From Thiohalobacter thiocyanaticus (GTDB lineage: Bacteria > Pseudomonadota > Gammaproteobacteria > Thiohalobacterales > Thiohalobacteraceae): a stretch of 64,000 nucleotides of DNA. The stretch's first letter is position 1; every line of letters begins with the position of its first letter. The stretch spans positions 2,489,001-2,553,000 of the forward strand of contig NZ_QZMU01000001.1 in assembly GCF_003932505.1 (NCBI RefSeq), written 5' to 3'. Position numbers and translations under genes: made by a program. This document shows positions 27,758 through 36,782 of this stretch, piece after piece. The notes beneath the pieces are model-generated. The model was given only the letters and a program-made list of their open reading frames with translations, had not been told where the DNA came from and did not search any database.

Positions 27758-27768
27758 GGTTGAGCATT

Positions 27769-28260
27769 ATGCGGCACATCATTTCGATCCTGATGGAGAA
27801 CGAGGCCGGCGCCCTGTCCCGGGTGGCGGGGCTGTTCTCCGCGCGAGCCTACAATATCGAGTCGTTGACCGTGGCGGCGACCGAGGATCCCTCGCTGTCG
27901 CGCATGACCATCGTCACCTCGGGCACCGATGAGATCATCGAACAGATCATCAAGCAGCTGAACAAGCTGGTCGATGTGGTGCGGCTGATGGATATGACCG
28001 ACGGGCCCCACATCGAGCGCGAGATGATGATGGTCAAGGTCCGCGCCGAGGCTGGGCAGCGCGAGGAGTTCAAGCGCCTGGCCGACATCTTCCGCGGCCG
28101 CATCATCGACGTGACCGAGTCCACCTATGTGATCGAGCTGACCGGGGACTCCGCCAAGCTCGACGCCTTCCTGCAGGCGGTGGACACCGGCAAGATCATC
28201 GAGGTGGTGCGCTCGGGCGTGTCCGGCATCGCCCGCGGCGAAAAGGCGCTGACTATTTGA
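27769..28260 (+). CDS. ilvH: Acetolactate synthase small regulatory subunit
   Basis: A 163-residue ACT-domain regulatory subunit that activates IlvB and confers valine feedback inhibition. The first ACT domain (MRHIISILMENEAGALSRV) and the second C-terminal regulatory domain (ELTGDSAKLDAFLQ) are standard. ATG 27769 has AAGG nine bases upstream and is preferred to a TTG at 27760. Eleven bases after ilvB. Confidence 0.96.
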   Translation: MRHIISILMENEAGALSRVAGLFSARAYNIESLTVAATEDPSLSRMTIVTSGTDEIIEQIIKQLNKLVDVVRLMDMTDGPHIEREMMMVKVRAEAGQREEFKRLADIFRGRIIDVTESTYVIELTGDSAKLDAFLQAVDTGKIIEVVRSGVSGIARGEKALTI

Positions 28261-28263
28261 ATT

Positions 28264-28367
28264 CTGAAACCGCCAAGACGCCAAGCAAATGCATTGAACC
28301 GCCAAGGCGCCAAGAGCGCCAGATAAATGCATTCATGAAATACTCTCTTTGGCGCCCTGGCGGTTCA
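28264..28367. repeat. Inverted repeat, CCGCCAAGGCGCCAAG family
   Basis: An arm starting CTGAAACCGCCAAGACG (28264-28285) is mirrored by CTTTGGCGCCCTGGCGGTTC (28347-28366), with a partial third copy between (CCGCCAAGGCGCCAAGAG). It lies between ilvH and ilvC inside an otherwise tight operon. Confidence 0.8.
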
Positions 28368-28392
28368 GAAATGTTTTTGATGAAATCAGTAG

Positions 28393-29430
<1,038 letters not shown>

Positions 29431-29439
29431 GGTGGATAC

Positions 29440-29463
29440 AAGCGCCCTGCGGGGCGCTTTTTA
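29440..29463 (+). terminator. Intrinsic terminator after ilvC
   Basis: AAGCGCCC, loop TGC, GGGGCGCTT and a T run, nine bases after the ilvC stop and only about 12 bases before the psd start. Confidence 0.9.
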
Positions 29464-29474
29464 CATTTACGATC

Positions 29475-30113
29475 ATGGCCCGTTCCCGTTATCCCATCAT
29501 AGCCCGCCAGGGCTGGCTGCCCATTGCCGTCAGTCTCTGTGTGGCTGCCCTGGTCTGGTATTTCCTCGGCCCGGTCTGGGCGCTGCCGCTGCTCGCGCTG
29601 GCGGCACTGACCGCCTGGCTGTTCCGCGACCCCTACCGGCAGATCCCGGCCACCCCGCTCGGCGTGGTCAGTCCCGCCGACGGGGTTGTGGAGAGCGTCG
29701 ATTCCGTCCATGATCCCTTCCTGCAGCGCGATGCCATCCGGGTCGTGCTGGCCATGCGCGGCGGGGATGTCTACACCACGCGCAGCCCGGTCGAGGGCAA
29801 GGTCATGGACATGCTGCAGGCCGAGTCGGAAAACGAGGGTGCCGCGCATGGGGTCTGGATCAAGACCGACGAGAGTGACGATATCGTCATCGTCATGCGC
29901 CGCGGCCGACTGGGCAGCACGCCGCGCTGTTTCGTGCAGTGCGGTGAGCGCGTCGGCCAGGGCCAGCGCTGCGGCTTCATCAATTTCGGTTCGCGGCTGG
30001 AGGTGTATCTGCCCGTGAACAGCCGCATCGACATCAGGCCCGGCAGCCATATCCACGCCGGCGCCGACCTGCTGGGCGTGCTGGTGCACAAGACCGACAG
30101 GGCGATATCCTGA
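29475..30113 (+). CDS. psd: Phosphatidylserine decarboxylase family protein
   Basis: A 212-residue membrane-bound proenzyme homologue of the short archaeal-type Psd. Two N-terminal hydrophobic segments precede the domain. The self-cleavage Gly-Ser is visible in GFINFGSRLEVYLP. The usual VHVNR motif is instead DVYTTRSPVEGKV, so the conserved His and Asn are replaced, and the HNERN-like motif is also altered. It may be active with other residues or changed in function. Co-orientation with pssA supports a role in phosphatidylethanolamine synthesis. No ribosome site is evident, as the start abuts the ilvC terminator. Confidence 0.78.
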   Translation: MARSRYPIIARQGWLPIAVSLCVAALVWYFLGPVWALPLLALAALTAWLFRDPYRQIPATPLGVVSPADGVVESVDSVHDPFLQRDAIRVVLAMRGGDVYTTRSPVEGKVMDMLQAESENEGAAHGVWIKTDESDDIVIVMRRGRLGSTPRCFVQCGERVGQGQRCGFINFGSRLEVYLPVNSRIDIRPGSHIHAGADLLGVLVHKTDRAIS

Positions 30114-30138
30114 CCGGAGGACACGCAGCGGGGCCGTC

Positions 30139-30924
30139 ATGACAGATAACCACTCGAATCAGTCTTCCCCCACCCGCCGTCCGCGCGGTATCTATCTGCT
30201 GCCCAACCTGTTCACCACCGCGGCCCTGTTCGCCGGTTTCTATGCCATTGTCTCGGCTACCGGCGACCGCTTCGAGGCTGCCGCCATTGCCATCTTCGTG
30301 GCCATGCTCATGGACGGGGTCGACGGCCGGGTGGCGCGCCTGACCAACACCCAGAGCGATTTCGGAGTCCAGTACGACAGCCTCTCGGATATGGTCAGCT
30401 TCGGTCTGGCGCCGGCCCTGGTGATGTACGAATGGTCGCTGCACAGTATGGCTGCCCACGGCTGGGTCTGGGCCAAGCTGGGCTGGCTGGGGGCCTTTGT
30501 CTACACCGCCGCCGCGGCGCTGCGACTGGCACGCTTCAATTCCCAGGTGGAGGTGGCGGACAAGCGCTATTTCCAGGGCCTGCCCAGTCCGTCGGCGGCC
30601 GCGCTGGTGGCCGGCATGATCTGGCTGGGGGCCGATGCCGGCATCGAGGGGGCGGATGTCTGGCCGCTGGCGCTGCTGATCATCACGGCGGCCGGCATTC
30701 TGATGGTCAGCAATCTGCGCTATTACAGTTTCAAGGAAGTGGACTTCAAGAACCGGGTGCCCTTCGTGGTGCTGCTGATCGTGGTGCTGCTGTTCGTGTT
30801 CGTCTCCATCGATCCGCCCACCTTCCTGTTTGCGGGCTTCCTGCTCTATGTGCTGTCCGGTCCGGTGATCACCATCTGGCGGCTGCGCCAGCGCCAACGC
30901 AGGCGCAAGGGAACGCCGCCCTGA
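30139..30924 (+). CDS. pssA: CDP-diacylglycerol-serine O-phosphatidyltransferase
   Basis: A 261-residue polytopic membrane enzyme of the CDP-alcohol phosphatidyltransferase family. The catalytic motif D62-G63-x2-A66-R67-x8-G76-x3-D80-x3-D84 is complete (MDGVDGRVARLTN...SDFGVQYDSLSD). It makes phosphatidylserine, the substrate of the psd product encoded 25 bases upstream. About seven hydrophobic segments. A basic tail ends the protein. Confidence 0.94.
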   Translation: MTDNHSNQSSPTRRPRGIYLLPNLFTTAALFAGFYAIVSATGDRFEAAAIAIFVAMLMDGVDGRVARLTNTQSDFGVQYDSLSDMVSFGLAPALVMYEWSLHSMAAHGWVWAKLGWLGAFVYTAAAALRLARFNSQVEVADKRYFQGLPSPSAAALVAGMIWLGADAGIEGADVWPLALLIITAAGILMVSNLRYYSFKEVDFKNRVPFVVLLIVVLLFVFVSIDPPTFLFAGFLLYVLSGPVITIWRLRQRQRRRKGTPP

Positions 30925-30980
30925 GCAGCTGCAGGTGAAACCGCGCATGGCCGCTTTGTGGCCTTCGGGTCCTTTGTGGT

Positions 30981-33038
30981 TCAGGCTTTTCCCGTAGTCA
31001 TTTCCCGGACCTCGCCGTTTTCCACCACATGGAACAGGGCCGCGATCACCTGGCGGTCGTACCGGCTGCCGGCGTCGGCGAGCAGCCGGTCCAGCGCCGC
31101 CTCGGCATCCAGGCCTTCGCGCCAGGCGCGGGGACTGACCAGGGCAACGAAGGCGTTGGCCACCGCAAGGATCCGGGCGCTGAGACGGATCTGGCCGTCC
31201 TGCAGGCCGTTGGGGTAGCCCGAGCCGTCCAGGTGTTCCTGTTTCTGACCGATGATTTCCAGCACCGGCCCGTCGAAGTCCAGGTTGGACAGGATATCCA
31301 GCGAGTACTGCACGTGCTGTCTGAGTTGAGCCTGCTCGTCCCTGGTGAGGGCGTCGGTCTTGGTCAGGATTTCCCCGGGCAGAAAGATCTTGCCCACGTT
31401 GGCCAGATTGGCGGCCATGTCCAGGGCGCGGCGTTCATCCTCCGGCAGTTCCATCGCCCGGGCGATGGCGTTGGCCACGGCCGCGGTGCGGACCGAGTGG
31501 TCGGCGGAATAGGGGTCGTGGGTATCGACCGCGCGCATCAGGGCTTGAATGGTCTGCTGCAGGGTCCGGGCCTGCTGCTGCTGGGCGCGGTGCAGCGCGG
31601 TGACGTCGTGCAGTACCACCAGGGTGGTCCGCTCCAGCCCGGCCCGTTCCGGCAGGTCCAGTACCCGGCACTCGAACCGGCGTTGGCGATCAGCGATCTG
31701 CAGGTCCAGCAGCCGGCTGGCCGGGTTGTCGGTGCGTGACTGCAGGAAGCCGGCCAGGATGGTGGCGACATCGGTGCCCAGTACGCTGGCCAGGCTCTTG
31801 CCGGGGATGTCCTCCACCGCGATGTCCATGGTGTTGGCCAGGGGGCGGTTGGCGAAGCGGAATTTCAGTTCTGAATCCAGCAGGAACAGGAAGTCGGTGA
31901 CGTTGTCCGTCACCGCGTGCAGCAGCCGGCCCTGTTCCTCCAGTTCGCGGCGCCGCTCAGTCAGCTCCGCGGCCATGCGCTCGGCCCGCAGGCTGGTGCC
32001 GTGCCGCCAGGCGGCGACCAGGGCGGCACTGACCAGAAACAGGGTCAGCAGAAAGACACTGAGCAGGAAGCGGCGATGTTCGCGCGACTCGCTCAGGGCG
32101 GTGTCGGCATCGATCTTGTGCAGCAGGATCCAGGGGGCCTGTTCCAGCCGCCGGCTGGTCATCAGCACCTCTTCGCCCCGGTAGTCGGGCAGGCGCTGGA
32201 AGCTGCCGGGCGCGCGCAGCGCCTCGGCAGCGGCGAGCTGCTGGATCTGCAGGGTCAGCCGACGCTGGGTGGGCGGGGTGCCGTCACGCAGCGGCGAGAG
32301 ATAGACGGCAAGGCCTTCCTGCTGTCCGACCAGGAGGGTCTCGCCCTGGCGCTGCGGCTCGCGCGTGGCGAGCAGCGGGAAGAGTTCGCGCTGGGCGTCC
32401 CGGATGCCGTGGATAACGCCGACGGGTTGCCGCCGCTGTGCGGCATCCACGCCCTGCACGGCGAACACCGGTACGGCGAAACCGGTCAGGGCATGGCCGT
32501 CGGGCGCGAGAAAGATGTCCTGCAGGGTCCGTTCCCCGGTGTCGATGACGCGTTGAACCAGATCGCGGCTTGCCGTGTCAGGTGCTGGCATGTGGGGCGT
32601 GGTCACCAGCATCCGGCCGGCGGCATCATACAGTGCCAGTCCGGCATGGCCGGTCTGCGGCAGGTTGGCCGGAATGCGCCCGGCCGGTGGTTCGGCCTGG
32701 AAACCGCTGCGCTGTGCCGCGGCCAGGATGAGGTTGCGCAGATAGCCCAGTGCGGCCTGCCGGTCTTCGTCCCTGTTACTGCTTCCGGCCTGGGACAGGT
32801 ACATCTGCAGCGAGGCGTTGCCGGCCAGTTCCTCCAGGTCGGCGAAGCCCCGTGCCAGCCAGCTGTCCACGGCGCCGGCCCGGCTTTCGGCGATCAGGCC
32901 GAGACGCAGCTGCCACTGGCGCAGGTCACGCTGCTGCTCGAGCTGCAGGTACTGGAAGATCAGCACCAGGCCGATGCCGATGACCAGGGCCAGTGCGCCC
33001 AGGCCCAGGGCGAGCGGGTGCTTCAGCGGTTTCAGCAA
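30981..33038 (-). CDS. Membrane sensor with PAS and degenerate HD-GYP domain
   Basis: A 685-residue protein with two membrane helices (about 11-30 and 316-336) around a periplasmic sensing region of roughly 285 residues, probably Cache-like, then a PAS domain (about 375-480) and an HD-GYP-type domain (about 500-670). Metal ligands are mostly lost: the HD pair is AN (ANLANVGKI), the HHE triad is KQE, and the last Asp of AVAD is Asn (AVANAF). The DGSGYPNG substrate motif remains. It is therefore probably a c-di-GMP sensor or signal transducer, not a phosphodiesterase. It sits 15 bases after a LapG-like protease gene in the same unit. Confidence 0.82.
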   Translation of the reverse strand: MLKPLKHPLALGLGALALVIGIGLVLIFQYLQLEQQRDLRQWQLRLGLIAESRAGAVDSWLARGFADLEELAGNASLQMYLSQAGSSNRDEDRQAALGYLRNLILAAAQRSGFQAEPPAGRIPANLPQTGHAGLALYDAAGRMLVTTPHMPAPDTASRDLVQRVIDTGERTLQDIFLAPDGHALTGFAVPVFAVQGVDAAQRRQPVGVIHGIRDAQRELFPLLATREPQRQGETLLVGQQEGLAVYLSPLRDGTPPTQRRLTLQIQQLAAAEALRAPGSFQRLPDYRGEEVLMTSRRLEQAPWILLHKIDADTALSESREHRRFLLSVFLLTLFLVSAALVAAWRHGTSLRAERMAAELTERRRELEEQGRLLHAVTDNVTDFLFLLDSELKFRFANRPLANTMDIAVEDIPGKSLASVLGTDVATILAGFLQSRTDNPASRLLDLQIADRQRRFECRVLDLPERAGLERTTLVVLHDVTALHRAQQQQARTLQQTIQALMRAVDTHDPYSADHSVRTAAVANAIARAMELPEDERRALDMAANLANVGKIFLPGEILTKTDALTRDEQAQLRQHVQYSLDILSNLDFDGPVLEIIGQKQEHLDGSGYPNGLQDGQIRLSARILAVANAFVALVSPRAWREGLDAEAALDRLLADAGSRYDRQVIAALFHVVENGEVREMTTGKA

Positions 33039-33053
33039 GATCGGATCCCCGTG

Positions 33054-33674
33054 TCAGCCGGCCGGTGCGTGCAGCCACCAGCCGGTCTCATTGATGGAAT
33101 ACACCGGCACATAATGCAGGATACTGTGATGGTCCACGACCTGGTCGATCTGGTTGTCGAGGATCAGGATGCGCTCGTCCCGGTACACGGCCAGTACCGC
33201 ATGGGGCACGCGCAGGTTGGTGTCCTGGAGGATTACCAGACGCATCCGCTCCACGGGGTAACCCAGCCACTTGAGTGAGAACAGCTTGGTCAGGGCATAG
33301 TCCTCGCAGTCGCCGTGATTGGCGAGGAATTCATGTACCACCGCCCAGTAGTCCTCCACCCCGTAGTTGTCGATGTCGAGCACATAGTCCTTGCGATTGG
33401 CGTAGCGGTTGACCGCCCTGATCTGCTCGCCGCGGGGCAGATCGCGAATCGAGGCCAGGAACTCCTGCCATTCATGCAGATGGCAGCTGTTGAATTCGGG
33501 ACTGCTGCAGTCCTCCGCCTCGGGCCGGTCCTCCAGCAGATGCCGCTCCAGCACGCCGAGCCACTGCTCGAACATGCTGACGTCCTGCTGGGGAACGTCC
33601 CGGTAGCCGAACAGCTCCGCGGCCGCGACGGGACTCAGGCAACACAACAGCAGCAGCGGCAGGAACGGGCGCAT
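33054..33674 (-). CDS. LapG-like periplasmic transglutaminase-type cysteine protease
   Basis: A 206-residue exported protein of the bacterial transglutaminase-like cysteine proteinase family. After a signal peptide (LLLLCCLSPVAAA) it shows the catalytic triad Cys123 (ANHGDCEDYALTKLF), His158 (RVPHAVLAVY) and Asp173 (ILDNQ). The family prototype, LapG, clips surface adhesins when the inner-membrane c-di-GMP receptor LapD releases it. Start 33674 gives a proper signal sequence. No LapA-like adhesin is in the window; the downstream partner here is a degenerate HD-GYP sensor. Confidence 0.85.
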   Translation of the reverse strand: MRPFLPLLLLCCLSPVAAAELFGYRDVPQQDVSMFEQWLGVLERHLLEDRPEAEDCSSPEFNSCHLHEWQEFLASIRDLPRGEQIRAVNRYANRKDYVLDIDNYGVEDYWAVVHEFLANHGDCEDYALTKLFSLKWLGYPVERMRLVILQDTNLRVPHAVLAVYRDERILILDNQIDQVVDHHSILHYVPVYSINETGWWLHAPAG

Positions 33675-33876
33675 CGGAGTTATCTGTCTGTAATTGCAGG
33701 GCAAAACACGGCCCAAGCCTATCAGCTTACGCGTTTGTGCGCCAATGCCTACAGACTTTTCATGTTGGATTCCGGGAAAATTGTCAAGTAAGATCGTCAC
33801 GCTTCGCGTGTCCGATCACAGCGATTCAAGCCGGCGGCCATGCACCGTGGCAAACAATAATGATGGAGGAGATGTT
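33675..33876. other. Divergent promoter region, no site assigned
   Basis: This 200-bp gap separates the LapG-like gene from the Slam-like gene. I looked for a c-di-GMP (GEMM) riboswitch and for sigma-54 sites and found neither. It contains only the strong GGAGGAG ribosome site (33866-33871) of the Slam-like gene. Confidence 0.4.
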
Positions 33877-35163
33877 ATGCATAGGCGCTGGCGCACAGGC
33901 CTGCGGGCGTTGTTGATCCTGGTCGCCGGTCAGCTGGTTTTCATGCCGGTCCCGGCCGCCCAGGACGAAGACCTCGAGGTCCTGTTCCGGGAAGGGATGC
34001 AGGCGCTGGAGGACTATCGTCTGCGCAGCGCACGGGAGGCCTTTCAGGCCATACTCAATACCGACCCTTCGCTGCACCGGGCACGGCTGGAGCTGGCGAT
34101 GACCTACTACCGCATGCTGGATTATCAGCAGGCGGAGACGCTGGCGCGACAGGTGCTGGAGGATCCCCAGACCCCGACCCAGGTGCGGCTGACCATCACT
34201 GCCTTCCTGGCCCAGGTCGAGGCCGACCGGGCGCGCTTTGCCCGCCGCCATGCCTGGCGCGCATCACTGGCCTTCGGCGGCATGCACGATTCCAATGTGA
34301 ATGTCGGCCCTTCCTCGGAGATCCTGGCTGACAACATCCGCCTGCTGCCCGGCTTTACCCGGCGCAGCGACAATGCCCTGTTCGTGCAGCCCGGCCTCAG
34401 CCACACCTACAACCCGGGGCGGCGGATTCCCCTGGGCGAGCAGGTGGCCAGTCTCCTGTGGCAGTCGCAGTTCTCGTTCTATGATCGGGAGTATCACGAG
34501 CAGGACGACTTCAATCTGAATGTGGTCACCCTCAGCACCGGTCCGGTACTGGTGGCGCTGAAGCAGTGGCGGGCCGGGCTCAACCTGACCTTCGATCGGG
34601 TCGCGCTGGGCGGCGACGTCCTGGCCCTGTTCACCACCCTGCAGCCGCACGTCACCTGGCAGTTCGAACGCGGCGAACTGACGCTGGACGCGGCCTGGAG
34701 TCACCGCCGCTATGCCAGCGAGGTGGACAGCGGACGCGAAGGCGATTACGGCGCCTTCGGGGGCAGCCTGGTCCGTCACTTCCTCGACCGCCGTCTGAGC
34801 CTGCAGGGCGGCCTGCACTACCTGGACTTCGATGCCGACCAGTCCCGCTGGAGCTATCAGGGGCCCGAACTGATGCTGGGTGCCTCCTACAATGCCTGGG
34901 AGCGCGGCCGCCTGTTCGCCCGCGCAGTCCAGCGCAGCCTGGACTATGATGGCGTCTTTCCCCCCTTCGGCGAGGCGCGCGACGAGCGCGAACGGCGCTT
35001 TACCCTGGGCTTCAGTCACGTCTTCGCGGGCGGCCCGCTGGACCGCTGGCGGATGCAGGCCGAGTGGCAGCGGGTGTTCAACCGATCCGATGTGAACCTG
35101 TTCGAGTATGATCGCAGCCAGGTGAGTCTGACCTTCAGCCGCGGCTTTGAGCTGGGTTCATGA
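33877..35163 (+). CDS. Slam-like outer-membrane protein (TPR plus DUF560 barrel)
   Basis: A 428-residue exported protein with a signal peptide ending at VPAAQ, a TPR region (about 28-130: FREGMQALEDYRLRSAREAFQAIL; ARLELAMTYYRMLDYQQAETLAR), then a beta-barrel of about 270 residues with alternating strands (ASLAFGGMHDSNVNVG; LSLQGGLHYLDFDAD; RRFTLGFSHVF). This is the layout of surface lipoprotein assembly modifier (Slam)/DUF560 proteins, which move cargo across the outer membrane. It ends in Ser rather than Phe. ATG 33877 has GGAGGAG at the right distance. Cargo unknown. Confidence 0.7.
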   Translation: MHRRWRTGLRALLILVAGQLVFMPVPAAQDEDLEVLFREGMQALEDYRLRSAREAFQAILNTDPSLHRARLELAMTYYRMLDYQQAETLARQVLEDPQTPTQVRLTITAFLAQVEADRARFARRHAWRASLAFGGMHDSNVNVGPSSEILADNIRLLPGFTRRSDNALFVQPGLSHTYNPGRRIPLGEQVASLLWQSQFSFYDREYHEQDDFNLNVVTLSTGPVLVALKQWRAGLNLTFDRVALGGDVLALFTTLQPHVTWQFERGELTLDAAWSHRRYASEVDSGREGDYGAFGGSLVRHFLDRRLSLQGGLHYLDFDADQSRWSYQGPELMLGASYNAWERGRLFARAVQRSLDYDGVFPPFGEARDERERRFTLGFSHVFAGGPLDRWRMQAEWQRVFNRSDVNLFEYDRSQVSLTFSRGFELGS

Positions 35164-35181
35164 TGTCGATAAAAATTACAT

Positions 35182-35199
35182 AAATTTTCGCATATTTGT
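35182..35199. promoter_or_regulatory. AT-rich candidate activator site
   Basis: AAATTTTCGCATATTTGT lies in a markedly AT-rich 270-bp gap (35164-35434) and resembles the palindromic string at 21856-21873, which is also upstream of a sigma-54 promoter. It is about 150 bases from the -24 element. Confidence 0.3.
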
Positions 35200-35350
35200 C
35201 GACGTTGATCTGACACTAAAATAAAAAATAGTTTAAATACAATTAGTTAATTAATAGCTCGTTGTTTGAGACTGTCGGTATTGTTGACATAAATTTCCGT
35301 CAGGCCATGAGTTGGTTTGTAGCTCATTGAAAGTAAACATCATATTCGTA

Positions 35351-35366
35351 TGGTATGACAGTTGCT
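35351..35366 (+). promoter_or_regulatory. Sigma-54 promoter of the VPLPA-CTERM operon
   Basis: TGGTATGACAGTTGCT has GG and GC with exactly ten bases between and the TTGCT box, 69 bases before the first start codon. PEP-CTERM-type surface genes are known to be controlled by RpoN together with the PrsK/PrsR system. Confidence 0.65.
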
Positions 35367-35434
35367 TATCCAGGGAAGATAGTGAATGGAAGGCGGCCCG
35401 CAGGCCAACCGGCGGGCGCGAGGAGATAAGGGTT

Positions 35435-35866
35435 ATGTTACGACGGATCATCAGGTCATGGCCGGTCAGTTCCCTGTTCCTGTTGTGTTTCACCGGGCCG
35501 GCGGTCGCCGGCGCTCCCGGGGCGGAGAATGATTCGGTTCACTCCTGGGGTCGTTGGGAAACGCTGGCCCCGGCCGCCGGCGGGGTGCCGGATGTCTCCG
35601 CGCTCCAGCTCGAGACCGGCGTCGAACTGCGTCCCGGCGATGCGGCCGTGTTGACGCCGGGGTTCCGGAGCGAACCGCCCGCCGGCGGCGATAATGGCGG
35701 CGGCAGCGAACCCCCGGCACGGGCGCCTCTGCCGCCGATCACGAAAGTCAATCCGGACCAGCCGGTGGTGAATGTGCCGTCACCGCCCCCGCCGGCCCCC
35801 GGCGCCGCCGTCCGGATCCTGAGCCCGAATCAGACATGCAGTTGTCCCGGGAGGACGCAGTCATGA
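35435..35866 (+). CDS. Secreted proline-rich protein
   Basis: A 143-residue protein with a signal peptide (SSLFLLCFTGPAVAGA) and a low-complexity mature region rich in Pro, Gly and Ala (EPPARAPLPPITKVN; VPSPPPPAPGAAV). It has no recognised domain. AGGAGATAAGGG precedes ATG 35435. Its stop overlaps the start of the VPLPA-CTERM gene (ATGA), so the two are co-translated. Probably an envelope or matrix component. Confidence 0.6.
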   Translation: MLRRIIRSWPVSSLFLLCFTGPAVAGAPGAENDSVHSWGRWETLAPAAGGVPDVSALQLETGVELRPGDAAVLTPGFRSEPPAGGDNGGGSEPPARAPLPPITKVNPDQPVVNVPSPPPPAPGAAVRILSPNQTCSCPGRTQS

Positions 35867-36597
35867 AATTACCGCGCTTTCACCTCGGCCTGTTCGCCCT
35901 GCTGACCATGCTCGCCAGCGGCCAGGCCGCCGCCTTCTCGATCGGTACCTACCAGTTCGAGAATGCCGACCTGGCCAGTGATCTGCTGAGCGGTTCCGGC
36001 ATGGCCTATAATGGCGCCGATTACTACTGGGGCAGCGGTTCCAGCTGGCAGCTCAGCACCGACTCGGGCTGGGTTTCCAGCGCACCGCCGACCGAGGCCA
36101 CGGATACCGAGCAGTTAGGGGCGACCACCTTCCTGGCCGCCACCCAGGGCAACGGTCCCCTGGGATTGGAGCTCGGTTTCAACAACCAGGGCCCGATCAA
36201 CGGCGGTGGCGCTGACCTCGCCTTCTTCTTCCTGTTCGACCAGACGGAGAACACCGCCAGTCTGACCATCAACGGCGTGACCCGGGATCTCGTTTTCAAC
36301 GATGTGTTCGACGGGGAGGGCGATCAGCAGGTGGCCAACGGCGTGGCCTGGGACGGCCAGACGCTGGACAATGTCCGGCTGATGGTCGGCGAGGCCGACC
36401 TGGCCGATTTCGGCCTGACGTCGGGCGCCGCCTGGAACGGCCCGGTGGGAATGGAGCTGACTCCCGGCAGCGGCCCCATGGCCTTTTCCATGGCCGGGGC
36501 GCTGAATACCCAGCCGATCCCGCTGCCCGCAGCCCTGCCCCTGATGCTGGCGGGCCTGTCCCTGTTGGGCTGGGCCGGGCGCCGCCGTCCGGCCTGA
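35863..36597 (+). CDS. VPLPA-CTERM (PEP-CTERM class) sorted surface protein
   Basis: A 244-residue exported protein. It has a Sec signal peptide (LFALLTMLASGQAAA), an acidic, Asn/Gly-rich body of beta character, and a C-terminal sorting signal: IPLPA, then a hydrophobic helix (ALPLMLAGLSLLGWAG) and RRRPA. That tripartite end is the exosortase recognition signal of the VPLPA type. The exosortase itself must lie elsewhere. ATG 35863 follows GGGAGGA and overlaps the previous gene. Confidence 0.88.
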   Translation: MKLPRFHLGLFALLTMLASGQAAAFSIGTYQFENADLASDLLSGSGMAYNGADYYWGSGSSWQLSTDSGWVSSAPPTEATDTEQLGATTFLAATQGNGPLGLELGFNNQGPINGGGADLAFFFLFDQTENTASLTINGVTRDLVFNDVFDGEGDQQVANGVAWDGQTLDNVRLMVGEADLADFGLTSGAAWNGPVGMELTPGSGPMAFSMAGALNTQPIPLPAALPLMLAGLSLLGWAGRRRPA

Positions 36598-36609
36598 GTG
36601 CGCTCCGGC

Positions 36610-36638
36610 TTGTCAGGCCGCGGTGCCTGAGATATATT
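36610..36638 (+). promoter_or_regulatory. Sigma-70 promoter of the leuA leader
   Basis: TTGTCA (36610-36615), a 17-base spacer and TATATT (36633-36638), each one base off consensus. It lies about 45 bases before the leucine-rich leader frame. Confidence 0.6.
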
Positions 36639-36683
36639 CGGAGTTCACGGACACTGAAACAGAATCGATCCTTCAAGATAAAG

Positions 36684-36782
36684 ATGCACACAGCCGCCAT
36701 CCACAATCTGCCCGGCTCTGCCCTGACCCCTGCCGCGGGTCTGGCTCTCGTGCTGCGTCTGCTGCTGCCGTCAGGCAGCTGA
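36684..36782 (+). CDS. Leucine-rich leader peptide upstream of leuA
   Basis: A 32-codon frame (MHTAAIHN... ending GLALVLRLLLPSGS) with eight leucine codons, six of them within nine codons (residues 20-28). It follows a good promoter and precedes leuA by 130 bases. A GCTGCC/GGCAGC hairpin overlaps its 3' end, and a C-rich, G-poor stretch (about 36783-36830) follows, which could be a Rho entry region. This is the expected layout for transcription attenuation by charged tRNA-Leu. No U-tract terminator is seen, and the ribosome site is weak. A second possible promoter (TATAGT, about 36855) lies closer to leuA. Confidence 0.5.
   Translation: MHTAAIHNLPGSALTPAAGLALVLRLLLPSGS

Noticed and set aside
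33675-33876. c-di-GMP riboswitch before the Slam-like gene
   Set aside because: The conserved GEMM core and tetraloop-receptor elements are absent.
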